From positions 1 through 64,000 of the forward strand of contig JBALXQ010000019.1 of the NCBI GenBank assembly GCA_036960565.1: DNA of 64,000 bases, read 5' to 3'. Of this stretch, positions 1-9,944 are shown one piece after another (the first letter of the stretch is position 1; each line of letters starts with the position of its first letter). A model generated the notes under the pieces. That model worked only from the letters and a program-made list of their open reading frames with translations. It did no database searches and was not told the DNA's origin. The stretch is from Bermanella sp036960565. GTDB lineage: Bacteria > Pseudomonadota > Gammaproteobacteria > Pseudomonadales > Oceanobacteraceae. The position numbers and the translations under genes are program-made.

Positions 1-1970
1 AGTAGGCCCTGTGGCATCACCCACATCGGTAATATCTCCTGACCCACCTACCTGAGCATCCACATACGCTTTAATAGATTGCTGGGTTGCTAATTGAGTA
101 GCACTGTCGGTGCCCATGGCATCTTCATCTAAAATTGCGGTGCCCGACACACTCGTATTTAAAACACCGGTTGTGATAGTTGGTGAATTAATTGTTGGAG
201 AAGTGAGCGTTTTATTGGTTAAGGTTTCGGTGCCAGCCAACGTTGAAATCGTGCCATCAAAATTAGGCGCGGTTAAAGTTCGGGTAGTCCCTGTGGTAAT
301 ACCTGATGTTTCTAAAGATAGTATTTTTGTATTATCGCCATCATCAAATACAGTAAAGGTACTGTCATCAAAGTCTCCTGCCCCACTTTGTGAATCCACA
401 TAGGCTTTGATAGATTGCTGCGTCGCCAACTGTGTTGCACTATCCGAACCCATAGCATCTTCATCTAAAATCGCAGTACCACTTACAGACGTATTTATTA
501 CACCAGCAGTGATGGTTGGCGAATTAATAATTGGGGACGTTAACGTTTTATTGGTTAAAGTATCGGTGGTATCGGTACCCACTAAAGTGGTGGTGACAGC
601 AGGAATCGTCACCGTCACATCACTGCCAGCATCGGCTGCGGTTAGTTGCACTTCATTAGCGTCGCTGGTGGCGCCTTCAAAAAACAAAGCATTGCCATCA
701 CTGCCAGCCGTGGCGGTAAAAGCGGATCCAGTGGTGACATCACCCACCGCAGAAATATCACCTGAAGATCCCACTTGTGAATCTACATAAGCTTTTATAG
801 ATTGTTGTGTGGCCAGTTTCGTGGCGCTATCACTTGCCAAGGCATCTTCATCAAGTATGGCGCTACCACTAACTGAAGTATTTAAAACCGCAGTCGTGAT
901 AGTAGGTGAAGTTATTATTGGAGAACTGATGGTTGGAGACGTTAAGGTTTTATTGGTTAGGGTATCCGTTGTGGCACGCCCCACTAGGGTGTCGGTGGCT
1001 GCGGGTAAGGTGAGCGTAACGGCGGCACCAGGATCCGCCGCCAGCAAAGTTAAATCATTGGCATCATTAGTAGTGCCTTCAAACACTAATTGATTACCGT
1101 CATTGGCTCCAGTAAAAGCCGTGGGCCCGGTGGCGTCACCTACATCGGTAATATCCCCCGAAGAACCTACTTGCGTATCCACATAGGTTTTAATGGATTG
1201 TTGCGTAGCCAGTTGAGTAGCACTGTCACTTACTAACGTATCTTCATCGAGAATCGCGCTGCCCGATACCGAGGTATTTAAAACGCCAGCTGTGATAGTT
1301 GGAGAACTAATCGTCGGTGAGTTAATCGTAGGAGATGTTAGCGTTTTATTGGTTAAGGTATCAGTAGTATCGGTACCGACCAAGGTGGTGGTGGCAGCCG
1401 GAATGGTCACGGTGACATCACTGCCCGCATCCGCTGCAGTTAATTGCACCTCATTGGCATCCCCAGTTGCGCCTTCAAAAAATAAGGCATTGCCATCACT
1501 GCCCGCGGTAGCGGTAAAAGCGGCTCCGGTGGTGACATCACCCACCGCAGAAATATCACCAGCACTGCCTACCTGCGAATCAACATAGGCTTTGATGGAT
1601 TGTTGCGTGGCCAGTTGCGTGGCACTGTCACTGACCAAGGTATCTTCATCAAGAATGGCACTACCACTGACGGAGGTATCTAACACCGCTGTGCTAATCG
1701 TTGGAGCACTTATGGTTGGAGACGTTATGGTGGGCGACGTAAGTGTTTTATTGGTAAGCGTATCCGTAGTATCAGTACCCACCAGCGTGGTGGTGAGTGC
1801 GGGTATGGTCACTACCACATCGCTGGCGGCATCGGCTGCCGTTAATTGAACTTCATTAGCATCGCTGGTTGCGCCTTCAAAAAATAATGAGTTACCATCA
1901 TTACCGTCAGTTGCCGTAAAGGCTTCCCCGCTGGCAACATCCCCCACCGCCGAGATGTCTCCGCTTGAAG
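1..1970 (-). repeat. Coding tandem repeats, about 390 bp per unit
   Basis: Five copies of the segment encoding ATQQSIKAYVD lie near 75, 410, 800, 1190 and 1590. The spacings are about 336, 388, 393 and 398 bp. Each unit carries LTNKTLTSPTI with a variable number of SPTI-like steps (two or three), then SGSAILDED, the ATQQSIKAYVD segment and a GDISAVGDV stretch. The unit spanning about 75-410 is shorter, lacking most of the FFEGATSDANEVQL segment. Several units are nearly identical at the DNA level, which suggests recombination between copies. Confidence 0.85.
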
Positions 1971-2703
1971 TATTCAGTTGAACCTGTGCACCACCGGTTC
2001 CAATAAAGAGTGCATCGTCATCACTGTCCCACGTTATTTGTCCTTCAGCGGTAGCGGCTGACGTGTCATCGGCTTGCGGTAATATCAAACCTTCACTGTC
2101 ACTACTGGCATCGATGGCAGACAAATTTAAAATATCGCCATCATCAAAAACCAGGCTGGCCGCTAACTTGTCTTCGCTCACAATGCCGTCAATTAAATTG
2201 GTTCCCGAACCCAAATCATCAAACGCCACCCAGGTGCTGTCGTCTTCGTCTCGGTATTCAAGCTGACCGATGGCATTGATGCGAATGCCTGGGTCAATGG
2301 AAGCGATGCCTTCCCAAAAAATACCCAGTAAGTCTGCTGAGGTTTCAAAACAAAGAATGTCATCGGTATCACCCGATGGCTCAAAACATAAACGCCCTTC
2401 ACTATTAACAAAGGTGGCCTCGCCGCTGTCGAGCTTTTGAATCACAAGCTCTGCGTCATCCGCATCAATAAAGCGGATGACAGGTGAGTCAGCTGTGCCA
2501 TCATCTAAGGTGAAATCGGCATTGGTGGTGGCCGCTTCAACTAGGACACTCATAAACAGACACGCAGGCAAAAGCAGCACCAGTGCCAGCCAGCTTCGTC
2601 GAAATACATGACTGCTATTATGAGTTAAGGAATTTTGATTGAGCTTTTGATTAAAGCCAGGCGCAGAGAGCATCAACTCTTTTGCCAACTTCATGTCCAT
2701 CAT
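1..2703 (-). CDS. Large repetitive surface/secreted protein, tail-fibre-like repeats (C-terminus beyond window)
   Basis: The minus strand is open from the left edge to an ATG at 2703, about 900 codons, so the C-terminus is missing. AAGG lies 8 nt before the ATG at 2703; an in-frame ATG at 2709 is only 2 nt from it, so 2703 is preferred. The N-terminus has a long polar stretch (about 36 residues), a hydrophobic segment (LALVLLLPACLF) and an Ala-rich likely cleavage site. About 190 non-repetitive acidic residues follow, then roughly 130-residue repeats containing LTNKTLTSPTI, SGSAILDED and ATQQSIKAYVD. Such motifs are known from phage tail fibres and bacterial surface proteins. The gene starts about 40 nt after the stop of the 2137-residue protein, so the two probably form an operon. 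Function is unknown; a surface adhesin or fibre is inference. Confidence 0.85.
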   Translation of the reverse strand, partial: MMDMKLAKELMLSAPGFNQKLNQNSLTHNSSHVFRRSWLALVLLLPACLFMSVLVEAATTNADFTLDDGTADSPVIRFIDADDAELVIQKLDSGEATFVNSEGRLCFEPSGDTDDILCFETSADLLGIFWEGIASIDPGIRINAIGQLEYRDEDDSTWVAFDDLGSGTNLIDGIVSEDKLAASLVFDDGDILNLSAIDASSDSEGLILPQADDTSAATAEGQITWDSDDDALFIGTGGAQVQLNTSSGDISAVGDVASGEAFTATDGNDGNSLFFEGATSDANEVQLTAADAASDVVVTIPALTTTLVGTDTTDTLTNKTLTSPTITSPTISAPTISTAVLDTSVSGSAILDEDTLVSDSATQLATQQSIKAYVDSQVGSAGDISAVGDVTTGAAFTATAGSDGNALFFEGATGDANEVQLTAADAGSDVTVTIPAATTTLVGTDTTDTLTNKTLTSPTINSPTISSPTITAGVLNTSVSGSAILDEDTLVSDSATQLATQQSIKTYVDTQVGSSGDITDVGDATGPTAFTGANDGNQLVFEGTTNDANDLTLLAADPGAAVTLTLPAATDTLVGRATTDTLTNKTLTSPTISSPIITSPTITTAVLNTSVSGSAILDEDALASDSATKLATQQSIKAYVDSQVGSSGDISAVGDVTTGSAFTATAGSDGNALFFEGATSDANEVQLTAADAGSDVTVTIPAVTTTLVGTDTTDTLTNKTLTSPIINSPTITAGVINTSVSGTAILDEDAMGSDSATQLATQQSIKAYVDSQSGAGDFDDSTFTVFDDGDNTKILSLETSGITTGTTRTLTAPNFDGTISTLAGTETLTNKTLTSPTINSPTITTGVLNTSVSGTAILDEDAMGTDSATQLATQQSIKAYVDAQVGGSGDITDVGDATGPT

Positions 2704-2744
2704 CTTCATCACCTTTCATAACAGCGCAATTAATTGACTGTTCC

Positions 2745-5700
2745 TTATTCTGTAAATGTTCCTGTGATTCTTATGTACGTACCCTTCACGGTGTAATCCA
2801 TATCGCCCAGGTCATCATTGAAACCGGCATAGTTGTAACCAATGGCGGCTTCGATGGAATCGTTAAATCGCCTCGAAAATTCAAAGACGTATCCGTCTTT
2901 ACTATCTTGTGCTTGCTGTTGATCGAGGCGACGGAATTCAATAGTGAGCTTGGTATCCGCAGTAAATAGATAACCGCCGCGTATCGCAGTAAGCCAGGTA
3001 TTCGTTTTCGCCCATGGTAAGTCCACTATTTTTTCTTCACCCATTCGATAAGCCAACTTGCTTCCCACCTGCCAATAACGATTAAGGTCATAGAGGATAT
3101 CGGCTGCATACACTTGACCTTTATCCGCCTCCAATCCGGTAATACTGGATTGGTTATCCGGCGCTTCATTATCAACCCAGCTGTATTTGCCCAATAAGTT
3201 AAGTGCATCGGTCAAAACCGGCCGATAAGCAAAACCTAAGTCGTATCGGTTTCTGCGCGCGGTTACTTTATCGGTGGCGTTATCGGTGGTGCGACCCCAG
3301 TCGATTTCAGTCATCAGACTCCAATCTTTGGTTAATCTGCCCCGAGCATTAAATTTAATCAGTTGGCTATCGCGATCACCGGTGCCACGGTCACTTTGTT
3401 GTTCGGCACTAAACCTGGCTTTCATCACTGACCTGTCGCTATCAGGATCAAGGCGAACATAAGCTATGCCAAAGCCGCCAACCGTTCGACGATCCCGCTC
3501 GCCATCAAGACGATTAACAAAGCCACGCCCACCCTTCACATAGCCAGCCCAGTTAAAGTTCAAACTGCCGCCCACTTCTACGCCTTCACCATTGGAAGAT
3601 ACGCCACCGTTTTGTTCCTCATGAACATTAACGCTGCCGTAAATACTGCGACCACCTTCCATCTCTTTACCCAATTTAGCGCCATTGGCAATGCGTTCTT
3701 TTTCACCGGCCACGGTGACACTGGAATTTTGATCAAGGGTGTAGCCGTCACCAAACTTATGAGTGGTACCAATGACCACATCGTTGCGGGCAGTGTCGGC
3801 TTCGCCATTCAAACCATTTTTTTGTTTACCAATTTTCTCCAACGAAAGCCGGTAGCTGGAAAATTCATCTGGCGTATAGCTGGCGCCTAAAATAGATTTA
3901 TCACCCAAACTGCCTTGGCGAAGTGTGGCGCTGGTGCTAAGTTTTTTAGCTAATTGATAAGAAGCGTCGGCCTCTAATGCTTCTCCTTTATCGCCAAAAA
4001 TTCCTAAAGCACCTACATTTAAGTTATCAGTGTATTGCTGGCGTAGGCCTAGCGAAGTTTGATTATTGCCTTCGCCCTTACCGGTGAGTTGTTGTGCCGC
4101 CAGTAATTGAGTGGTGTCATTGAGTTCATAATTCGCCTCAACGGCATAAATCTCAGTATCTTTCATAAAATTACTGGTTAAGGGGCTACTTAAAGGCGTG
4201 AATCTTTGTGAGCGATATTCACCGGTTAAACTTAAGCGCTCTAGGTTGTGAGTGACTTGCACAATGTCACTGTGACTTTCTTTATTGCCTTGTAACTGAA
4301 CGCCTGTTTCAAGACTGCCTGCATCCATTTGCCACTGACTGTCTCGTTTGTAACGCAAACCTGTGTTGGCGGTTAATCCAGCATTCATATCAAATCCAGC
4401 GCCTTTTTTGCCCAGTTGATAACTGGTGGCATTGGCTGAGAATTTATCGCCCACTTCCCGGTAGTAGTAGTACAGGTTAATGCGTTCATCTATGAAACTG
4501 GCATCACCTTTAGCGCCCCAAGCGCGACCAACTTGATCTTCAGCCAATATTTGTTCAGCCAATGATGGCGCATCGTCTATGGCCCAATTGAGACCGCCAT
4601 CGGTTGAAACATGACGATCAATGCCTAGGGATTGTGTTTGCGCATATTCCAAAGTCACTTGGGCGTTATCGCTTAAATGCACGGTGAGGTCACCGGCACT
4701 TAATGTGTACTCACCAGAATCTTTATCCTCGTTGGCATAAGTGGCACCCAGACTCACATTATCGGTAAGCGCTTGCTTAACACGGCCACCGCTGATGCCT
4801 TTGTCGTAATCATCTATGATGGCGTAGTTATAATTTGTCACCACATAAATGAGATTGCCGTTATCAAGATTGGTGGTGGTTAACAAACCACTGTCTACAT
4901 AACGATCCACTGGATGAGCAAAGGTTAATCTGCCAGCGCTGGCATCCAGTTCATAATCCACCACGGCAACCAGTGTTTTTGCATCCAGTACATTGCCAGT
5001 TATGAGGTCTCTTACTTCTACTCTCACCTGTAATGAATCATCGATCACACCTTGATGTTTCAAGTAATAGAGTGAACCGCCGGTGGCTAGGAATTCATTT
5101 TGCACCGATTTTTGCAATGCTCGCGCATCAAAGGCAATGGCGGTGGTAACAGGCTCTCCATGAGGCGTGGTTTCAACACTTTGGAAATTCAGTTTCCCAC
5201 CCTGTAAAGAACGTTCAAAATGCGCGAGATCGGTTTTATTAATGGCCGTTGAATATTTACCCCACTTGGCGCTGGAGTTATCCCACTCAACCAATAAATA
5301 GAGTTTTCCGAAGGCGTCGGCCGCCACATCTTGCGTGAGAGATTGATCACCATAAATGGGATAAATTTCATCTGCATCCAGCTCGCGGAACAGTTCTTCT
5401 GATTCTCGTTCACTGTCATAATTGGCGGTAATTAAATATTTACCTTTAATGGTCCCTTTCAAATAAAGCGCTATCTTGCCGTCTTTCCACACTTTTTCTT
5501 TAAAACGACTATCCCCTGCGGTGGCGGTTTCCATGTTGCCATTGATATCGCGATAACCCACTTCGGCATCTATGAGGGCGACGAAGAATAAATCTGTTTC
5601 ATGTTCGCGCCCTAGGTTAATGCCCTGATTATCGACAATAAATACAGGTTCATCCTGAACGTTTATTCCACTTTTATTTTCAGCCAGCTCTTTGCCTTTT

Positions 5701-8700
5701 TGACTGATGACCTTTCGATTTCCTACCGGCTCACTATTTTTTTGGGCTCGGGCTTTTAACCAAACAGGGAGGAGTTCGGACTGTTCCACTGCTACGTTTT
5801 TCAAGCTAAAGATAGAACGAATCCAAGGGTTAATAGCGGGATATTTTTGGCCAAAGATTTTGGCTGCCAATTGCGCTGACGTCGCGTCGGGGTAGTAACC
5901 CAGTAATCCCGCATACCAGTATTCACCCTTGCTAACGACCTTCACAATCGCTCCGTCGGAGGCGCCTTTATCATGAAGAAACATCTGCACATTTAGCAGT
6001 CTTCTTCCGGTTAATAGTTGCACTGTGTAATAGTGATCGGGAATACTTTCCAATGTATTTATATTTGACTGATTTAATTGGACTGTCGCTCTGCTATCCG
6101 TTGCCCCCTTATTTTTAATTTCCTGAGCTTTAACTCCTAAAGTTTTAGCACCCTTAGCAGAATGACTCGATATACCTTTAACCGAAGACAACGCTTCTAT
6201 ATAAATCACTTCCTTAGGCAGTATTAATTCGGCCACAGACATTTCAGTTTCGTCCATGACGGAACCATCGGCCAATAAATTGGTGGCGCTAACTTTTCCA
6301 TCGTCGAAGATTGGCATTTCTAATATAAGCTTCTGATTTTGCTTAATACGAATGCGATTATAACCATCACCAAATAACTGAACGCCCTTGCCATCAATGG
6401 AAATTTGTCTTTGCTCGGTGCTATCCTGACGACCTTGATTGTTTAACCAGATATTATTTGGTCGGGTAAATTCCTCATTATTATCGACTCGCCAAGTATT
6501 TACAGAAAACAGTTTCATTTTAGTCATATCAATCCGGCCCTGACCATCGGTGACAATTAGTCGATAAGCCAGTGTTGTATTGGGTGTTACTGGATAATTC
6601 CCATTGGTTTCCCCGTTCCAAATTACAGGTTTGAAAAAATCATTTCTGTTGCCGGAAAGGGTTTTAATAGTGCGCTTAGTCAGTGGTTCAAATATTTCCA
6701 ACTTCCAGTTTTCAAAGAAAGCCCCATAGTTGCTAAACAAATAAAACTCTATTGGATTTACCAGCGAGGTCTGTTTTTGGTTAAGCCTGGCATTATTTGC
6801 AAGCGCAACATTCAACAATGGTTTTAAATTGCTAATAGGTTCAATGCGCAGTATTTGTGCTTGGGCATTTTGCCCATTTGGTAATTGAACACCGAAATTG
6901 GCTTTAGCAGGAATGCCTCGACTAACATTGGCTACATTCACTTTTCGCGTGGTTAAGAGAGTGCCATATGGCAAGCTTCTTTCATCAATACGAATAGCGT
7001 GACGACCCTCTTTAACGCCCCCAATATGATATTGACCATTTCTATCTGTGGTGATGATTTTCCCTGATGCACTCACCACTTTTGCGTGAGGTATTGGCTC
7101 TTCTCCTGGCTGCTGAAAACCATCGCCATTACGGTCGTGAAAAACCTTACCCAAAATAGTAGAGAGATCAAACAAGGCATCGGGCACCACATTAACACTG
7201 GCTTTTGCTGGCGCTGATAGCGCAGCATTCATGTTGCCACCTGGTGCAGCGGCTACTGCCGTGTTGCCGTATTTACCTAGGTTAACCCCTGTTCCCACCA
7301 CCAACTGATAACGCAATATTTTTATGTTACTGGTACCTGGGTCAATGCTTTGCATATCAAAGGTTAATATTCCTTCGCCGATGCCACTGGGGGGTACGGC
7401 CACACCGTCAAGATGGGCAGAGCCTTTGTAATATTTAAAACCGGGAGGAATATCATCAATCACATTGACCGCGGCCAATGTAGCCGTGGTAAGATTTTCA
7501 GCCGTTATGGTGTAAGTCACGATGCCACCTACAGAGATTTCTTTGCGGTTAGCCAATTTTGTTAGCCTAATACTGGCAGGTGTAACAATGGGCAAGGGCA
7601 AGGATGTTGACCCCCGTAACACCACCATGTTATCGCCAATATCCAATGGCAATATGTAATCGGCATCGGTCACTTCCCAACCGGTAACACCCGTGGTGAT
7701 CGGTTGAGTGACCGCCTTAAGTTCTCCTCCGTTAAATCCCCAAAGCCTAAAGGTATGATTTGCATCCACTGTGTTGCCAGACAGGTGAGGAATGGCACTG
7801 TCTACCAGCTGGGCATTATCATCGCCCCTGGGAAACCCGGTTTTCTGGGTAACATCGGCTGAGGCGTTGGTGCCATCGCTAATGACCTGGACAATTTCAA
7901 GATTCACCTTTTCCAGGGTATTGGCGTCTACATCCCACATAATTTCTGGCTTACCATCGGCTGGAATGCTGGTATCTATGTAGGTTTCCTGACGAATATC
8001 ATCGCGGCGAATATCAAGACTATGAGTGACCCGCGCGCCATCAACCTGACCGCTAATTTCTGAAAACCCAATCTCTTCGTCATTGCTATCTTGTGATGCG
8101 ATTAAACCGGCGATAAGAGAATCAGATTGGTCACCGTCTCCATCTGGATCTAAAAAGCCTGCTGTAAAAGCGTCTATGGCCACAATGCCATTGTCGTAAT
8201 CTAGAGTTTTGGGGGCGGTAGAATCGGGGACTAACGTGGTAAATTGCCAAAATACGGTGGTGGAAACAGGTGCAATAGACGTGACACTGTTGGCTAACTC
8301 AAACGCTCCGCTATCCAGTTGCGCGGTATAACGCTCTTGGGGTGACAGAGCCACACCCGTCTCAAGCACCACCATGCTGCCATCAAAAGTGACTCTACTT
8401 TCATCGTTAACCGGTATCGTGACCACCGCCACACCCGTGGAATCGCGTATGGTTAAATTTTTCCCCGGCACCGGGTTAACCGGATTTGTAAATAAAACAC
8501 TTAAACAGTTATCAGAAAAACTAACACCGATGGCGTCTGTCACAGGCCAAAATTGATCCACAAATAATGAACCCGCACCAAACCAATCAAGGGTATTGCC
8601 TGAATTGATAGAGTTAAGCGCATCAACATTACCATTAAGCGCAATGGCATCCTGCACATCCACAAAATCGACGACGACGCTTTTAGCACGGCCTATTTCA

Positions 8701-9158
8701 AAAGCATTATATTGCTGGCCTGGTGTGGTTGAACCGATGGGAATTAAACTACTGGCAGTACGACCGTTAATGGTTAAACTATTGGTAATGCTCTGAATGG
8801 ATCCGGGTTCAAAATTCAATCTTTTATTGGCTGTATCACCCTCATCATGATCTATAATGAAATCGTAAAAAGTATTATCCCCAACAATGGTGGTCGTGGT
8901 GCCTAAGCCGGTAAAATACGCAACGTTGCTATTGGCGTTATAAAAGCCATTATTAACCCAATCGCCACTGACGCGAGTTATCGAAGCATTTGCTCCGTTA
9001 AATGTTCCACCTGCATCGATTGTCAGATTCGAACTGACAGATATAACTTCATTATCAGAGATCGAGAAAGACTCCCCTTCATCAATAGTGAAATCGGATG
9101 CAGCGAACTCACACCATGCAACTAGTGCCAGCCCGAGTAATACTGTACGTAGCGCCAT
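2745..9158 (-). CDS. Giant multidomain outer-membrane protein (DUF11, SdrD-type B domain, SPOR-like, C-terminal barrel)
   Basis: 2137 residues. A signal peptide covers about residues 1-20. A beta-helix-like region rich in short G/N/T strands follows to about 190, then bacterial Ig-like sequence. A DUF11 domain starts near 526 (ITLTKxA-type start, VIDDIPPGFKY). An SdrD B-like/CNA-B domain with FHDRNGDGFQQPGE lies near 670. A SPOR-like segment spans about 1043-1114 (YYTVQLLTGRR to AAKIFGQKYP). From about 1450 to the end the sequence is repeated amphipathic beta-strands with aromatic turns, as in a large outer-membrane barrel. The domain order implies periplasmic or extracellular modules anchored by the barrel. 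It is the first gene of an apparent operon with the repeat protein. The role (surface assembly, cell-wall attachment or export of its neighbour) is unknown. Confidence 0.85.
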   Translation of the reverse strand: MALRTVLLGLALVAWCEFAASDFTIDEGESFSISDNEVISVSSNLTIDAGGTFNGANASITRVSGDWVNNGFYNANSNVAYFTGLGTTTTIVGDNTFYDFIIDHDEGDTANKRLNFEPGSIQSITNSLTINGRTASSLIPIGSTTPGQQYNAFEIGRAKSVVVDFVDVQDAIALNGNVDALNSINSGNTLDWFGAGSLFVDQFWPVTDAIGVSFSDNCLSVLFTNPVNPVPGKNLTIRDSTGVAVVTIPVNDESRVTFDGSMVVLETGVALSPQERYTAQLDSGAFELANSVTSIAPVSTTVFWQFTTLVPDSTAPKTLDYDNGIVAIDAFTAGFLDPDGDGDQSDSLIAGLIASQDSNDEEIGFSEISGQVDGARVTHSLDIRRDDIRQETYIDTSIPADGKPEIMWDVDANTLEKVNLEIVQVISDGTNASADVTQKTGFPRGDDNAQLVDSAIPHLSGNTVDANHTFRLWGFNGGELKAVTQPITTGVTGWEVTDADYILPLDIGDNMVVLRGSTSLPLPIVTPASIRLTKLANRKEISVGGIVTYTITAENLTTATLAAVNVIDDIPPGFKYYKGSAHLDGVAVPPSGIGEGILTFDMQSIDPGTSNIKILRYQLVVGTGVNLGKYGNTAVAAAPGGNMNAALSAPAKASVNVVPDALFDLSTILGKVFHDRNGDGFQQPGEEPIPHAKVVSASGKIITTDRNGQYHIGGVKEGRHAIRIDERSLPYGTLLTTRKVNVANVSRGIPAKANFGVQLPNGQNAQAQILRIEPISNLKPLLNVALANNARLNQKQTSLVNPIEFYLFSNYGAFFENWKLEIFEPLTKRTIKTLSGNRNDFFKPVIWNGETNGNYPVTPNTTLAYRLIVTDGQGRIDMTKMKLFSVNTWRVDNNEEFTRPNNIWLNNQGRQDSTEQRQISIDGKGVQLFGDGYNRIRIKQNQKLILEMPIFDDGKVSATNLLADGSVMDETEMSVAELILPKEVIYIEALSSVKGISSHSAKGAKTLGVKAQEIKNKGATDSRATVQLNQSNINTLESIPDHYYTVQLLTGRRLLNVQMFLHDKGASDGAIVKVVSKGEYWYAGLLGYYPDATSAQLAAKIFGQKYPAINPWIRSIFSLKNVAVEQSELLPVWLKARAQKNSEPVGNRKVISQKGKELAENKSGINVQDEPVFIVDNQGINLGREHETDLFFVALIDAEVGYRDINGNMETATAGDSRFKEKVWKDGKIALYLKGTIKGKYLITANYDSERESEELFRELDADEIYPIYGDQSLTQDVAADAFGKLYLLVEWDNSSAKWGKYSTAINKTDLAHFERSLQGGKLNFQSVETTPHGEPVTTAIAFDARALQKSVQNEFLATGGSLYYLKHQGVIDDSLQVRVEVRDLITGNVLDAKTLVAVVDYELDASAGRLTFAHPVDRYVDSGLLTTTNLDNGNLIYVVTNYNYAIIDDYDKGISGGRVKQALTDNVSLGATYANEDKDSGEYTLSAGDLTVHLSDNAQVTLEYAQTQSLGIDRHVSTDGGLNWAIDDAPSLAEQILAEDQVGRAWGAKGDASFIDERINLYYYYREVGDKFSANATSYQLGKKGAGFDMNAGLTANTGLRYKRDSQWQMDAGSLETGVQLQGNKESHSDIVQVTHNLERLSLTGEYRSQRFTPLSSPLTSNFMKDTEIYAVEANYELNDTTQLLAAQQLTGKGEGNNQTSLGLRQQYTDNLNVGALGIFGDKGEALEADASYQLAKKLSTSATLRQGSLGDKSILGASYTPDEFSSYRLSLEKIGKQKNGLNGEADTARNDVVIGTTHKFGDGYTLDQNSSVTVAGEKERIANGAKLGKEMEGGRSIYGSVNVHEEQNGGVSSNGEGVEVGGSLNFNWAGYVKGGRGFVNRLDGERDRRTVGGFGIAYVRLDPDSDRSVMKARFSAEQQSDRGTGDRDSQLIKFNARGRLTKDWSLMTEIDWGRTTDNATDKVTARRNRYDLGFAYRPVLTDALNLLGKYSWVDNEAPDNQSSITGLEADKGQVYAADILYDLNRYWQVGSKLAYRMGEEKIVDLPWAKTNTWLTAIRGGYLFTADTKLTIEFRRLDQQQAQDSKDGYVFEFSRRFNDSIEAAIGYNYAGFNDDLGDMDYTVKGTYIRITGTFTE

Positions 9159-9695
9159 CTTTGAGCAGGACCTTTAAAGCACTTCAAGAATCCACCCCAA
9201 TGGCACATCATTATTATTTTTAGGTGTACAAAAATCCTTTTAACTGAAATGGATATAAAATCCTTAAACTTCATTAAATTCATAGGCAGTCATTACCTTT
9301 TTGAATAAATGGATTGCATCAAACAACTGAAAGACACAGCTTTACTACATTTACCAATAACAATATTCGTTTTTATTCCAAATTATTATCAACAAAAAAT
9401 ATTCTTACAATGTAAGTGTAGTACACATTTTGTGCATGGTAGTGATGGTATGGCATGTAACTTGCGCAACAGATTTTGATCAAAGAAAGTGCTTTGTTTG
9501 CTAAAATAATAAACGAAAAGTAAAAAGGGAAAGGAGTGGGTTTCAGCCGAGCCATCTATTTTTATGAGTGGGATTTAATTCTAAGATTACCCAAGTAAAT
9601 CAATAACAACCCCTAAGGCTGTCACTGATAGATTAACTGGAGGCCAAATTAAAACCAATGGCCTGAAGGCGTTTAACAAAGCCCAAGGAAATAAC
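9159..9695. other. Intergenic region upstream of the giant OM protein
   Basis: About 540 AT-rich bases between two minus-strand genes. It must hold the promoter of the 2137-residue protein and the 3' end of the tautomerase transcript. A short inverted repeat (AGGCCA/TGGCCT, about 9640-9664) lies just after the tautomerase gene but has no T-tract. A 60-codon minus-strand reading frame at 9373-9555 has no ribosome binding site and no recognisable domain. I see no other structure. Confidence 0.6.
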
Positions 9696-9905
9696 TTATT
9701 TGTTCTTAGCACGCTCCCTCAAGGTCGTCACCACCTCTCCCCCTATGCCCCAATTATCGGTATTCACTTCATCTATAACCACCACAGTCGTCGCCGGGTT
9801 TTTATTGAGTACATCCACCAGCAACTGGGTGGCCCCCTGAATAAGCTTTGCTTTTTGTTCAGGGGTAACCTGTTCATCGGTAATTTTAATATTTATGTAA
9901 GGCAT
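9696..9905 (-). CDS. 4-oxalocrotonate tautomerase family protein
   Basis: 69 residues. The family hallmark is Pro immediately after the initiator Met (MPYINIKIT); once Met is removed this proline is the catalytic base in keto-enol tautomerisation. The length and the beta-alpha-beta pattern fit 4-OT/DmpI-type small tautomerases, which assemble as oligomers. Arg-11 of classical 4-OT is not at the equivalent position (Gln there), so activity on 4-oxalocrotonate itself is doubtful. A tryptophan (NWGIGGE) sits near the usual aromatic active-site position. It lies about 40 bp after the EamA transporter on the same strand and is probably co-transcribed with it. No aromatic meta-cleavage genes are nearby. 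Confidence 0.85.
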   Translation of the reverse strand: MPYINIKITDEQVTPEQKAKLIQGATQLLVDVLNKNPATTVVVIDEVNTDNWGIGGEVVTTLRERAKNK

Positions 9906-9944
9906 TTTTTACTCCAGTCATTTTCTTTTTTTGCAGAAAGTAAA

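Noticed and set aside
1..1970. Regular repeats considered as a CRISPR array or direct repeats.
   Set aside because: The unit is about 390 bp, in-frame and protein-coding, without short identical repeats and unique spacers.
110..2266. Several plus-strand reading frames of 67-127 codons rich in Val and Ser.
   Set aside because: They are antisense shadows of the minus-strand repeat protein, recur with its repeat period and lack ribosome sites.
2682..2969. A plus-strand 95-codon frame.
   Set aside because: Antisense to the end of the giant protein gene; no family resemblance.
9373..9555. A minus-strand 60-codon frame upstream of the giant protein.
   Set aside because: No ribosome site, no domain, AT-rich intergenic composition.
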